NCBI RefSeq assembly: GCF_000759435.1
Contig: NZ_JRJG01000049.1
Location: 1-32,671, forward strand
Direction of reading: 5' to 3'
Length of the DNA stretch: 32,671 bases
Source: Hoeflea sp. BAL378
GTDB taxonomy: Bacteria > Pseudomonadota > Alphaproteobacteria > Rhizobiales > Rhizobiaceae
In this document: positions 32,497 through 32,671 of the stretch, piece by piece
How positions within the stretch are numbered: position 1 is the first letter of the stretch
Layout: each line of letters starts with the position of its first letter
Translations under genes and position numbers: made by a program
Notes under the pieces: model-generated
The model's input: the letters and a program-made list of their open reading frames with translations, nothing else
What the model was told of the DNA's origin: nothing
The model's database searches: none

Positions 32497-32596
32497 TGGT
32501 TGCGGGGGCAGGATTTTAAGCTGCGACCTTGAGGGTATGGTCCGTGAGGACGAGGAGCTACCTCGCCAGCGGAAGCGCAGCTTTCGCGCCAGCGAC
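32497..32596 (-). repeat. Degenerate initiator-tRNA-like repeat, copy 2
   Basis: Same 100-base unit as copy 1 with four substitutions, including one in the T-loop (TTCAAAT to TTAAAAT on the minus strand). Offset from copy 1 is 132 bases and from the genuine tRNA 133 bases; the 32-33 bases between units are not conserved. It contains the same hairpin, and it would be transcribed together with the tRNA up to the terminator at 32323. Confidence 0.7.
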
Positions 32597-32628
32597 GCCG
32601 GTGGTGAGTTCTGCCTAGTTTTCTGATT

Positions 32629-32671
<43 letters not shown>

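Overview
The window reads as chromosomal DNA of a GC-rich alphaproteobacterium, probably Hyphomicrobiales (Rhizobiales) or a relative. Pointers are two HWE-family histidine kinases, an EcfG-type (GGAAC-N16-CGTT) stress promoter, a binding-protein transporter for nearly every catabolic cluster, and an initiator-type tRNA-Met at the right edge. There is no sign of a phage or plasmid backbone. Several decayed gene pieces (ridA, glutaryl-CoA dehydrogenase, an IS3-type transposase, degenerate tRNA copies) show that the right two thirds is a reshuffled accessory region.

1-5085: a terminal oxidase locus on the minus strand. Subunit II, a fused subunit I+III, a small three-helix membrane protein and a CtaG-type assembly factor are joined by 4-base ATGA overlaps. 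Subunit II has lost four of its CuA ligands, and subunit I lacks the textbook quinol-site residues and the K-channel lysine, so the electron donor is unclear. A DUF2231 membrane protein is divergent from it, and a CopD-like membrane protein converges on the DUF2231 gene. 5138-8793: a signalling block with a PAS-HWE kinase on the minus strand, and a GAF-HWE kinase plus single-domain response regulator on the plus strand behind the EcfG-type promoter.

8946-15411: a catabolic unit around an IclR regulator. On one side, divergently, are a class III aminotransferase and a sphingosine-phosphate-lyase-like PLP enzyme. On the other is a TauABC-type transporter ending at a strong hairpin. The likely substrate is an imported amino compound such as an aminosulfonate, but no sulfoacetaldehyde acetyltransferase is present to confirm taurine.

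15566-24290 (minus strand): a PotABCD-type transporter is followed in the same operon by a small and a large subunit resembling N,N-dimethylformamidase, then a second, shorter large-subunit paralogue, then a ruined ridA. The large subunit keeps a Tyr/Tyr/Glu set at positions expected for the iron centre; the second copy does not show the middle Tyr. This looks like uptake and hydrolysis of an unidentified amide.

24567-32043: a second catabolic unit with a GSAM-like aminotransferase, an OtnK-type kinase, an OtnC-type aldolase/decarboxylase, an AroE-like dehydrogenase with altered substrate-binding residues, a GntR/FadR repressor and a split transketolase. A palindrome of the form TGATATATCA lies in the promoter of the amide operon, in that of the aminotransferase operon, and (weaker) in that of the GntR gene. 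I infer that the GntR protein controls both halves, so transporter, amidase, aminotransferase, kinase, aldolase and transketolase may form one degradation route for an N-acylated or amino polyol/sugar-acid-like compound. 32044-32671: IS3 relic, terminator, two degenerate 100-base tRNA-like repeats, and the 3' end of the tRNA.
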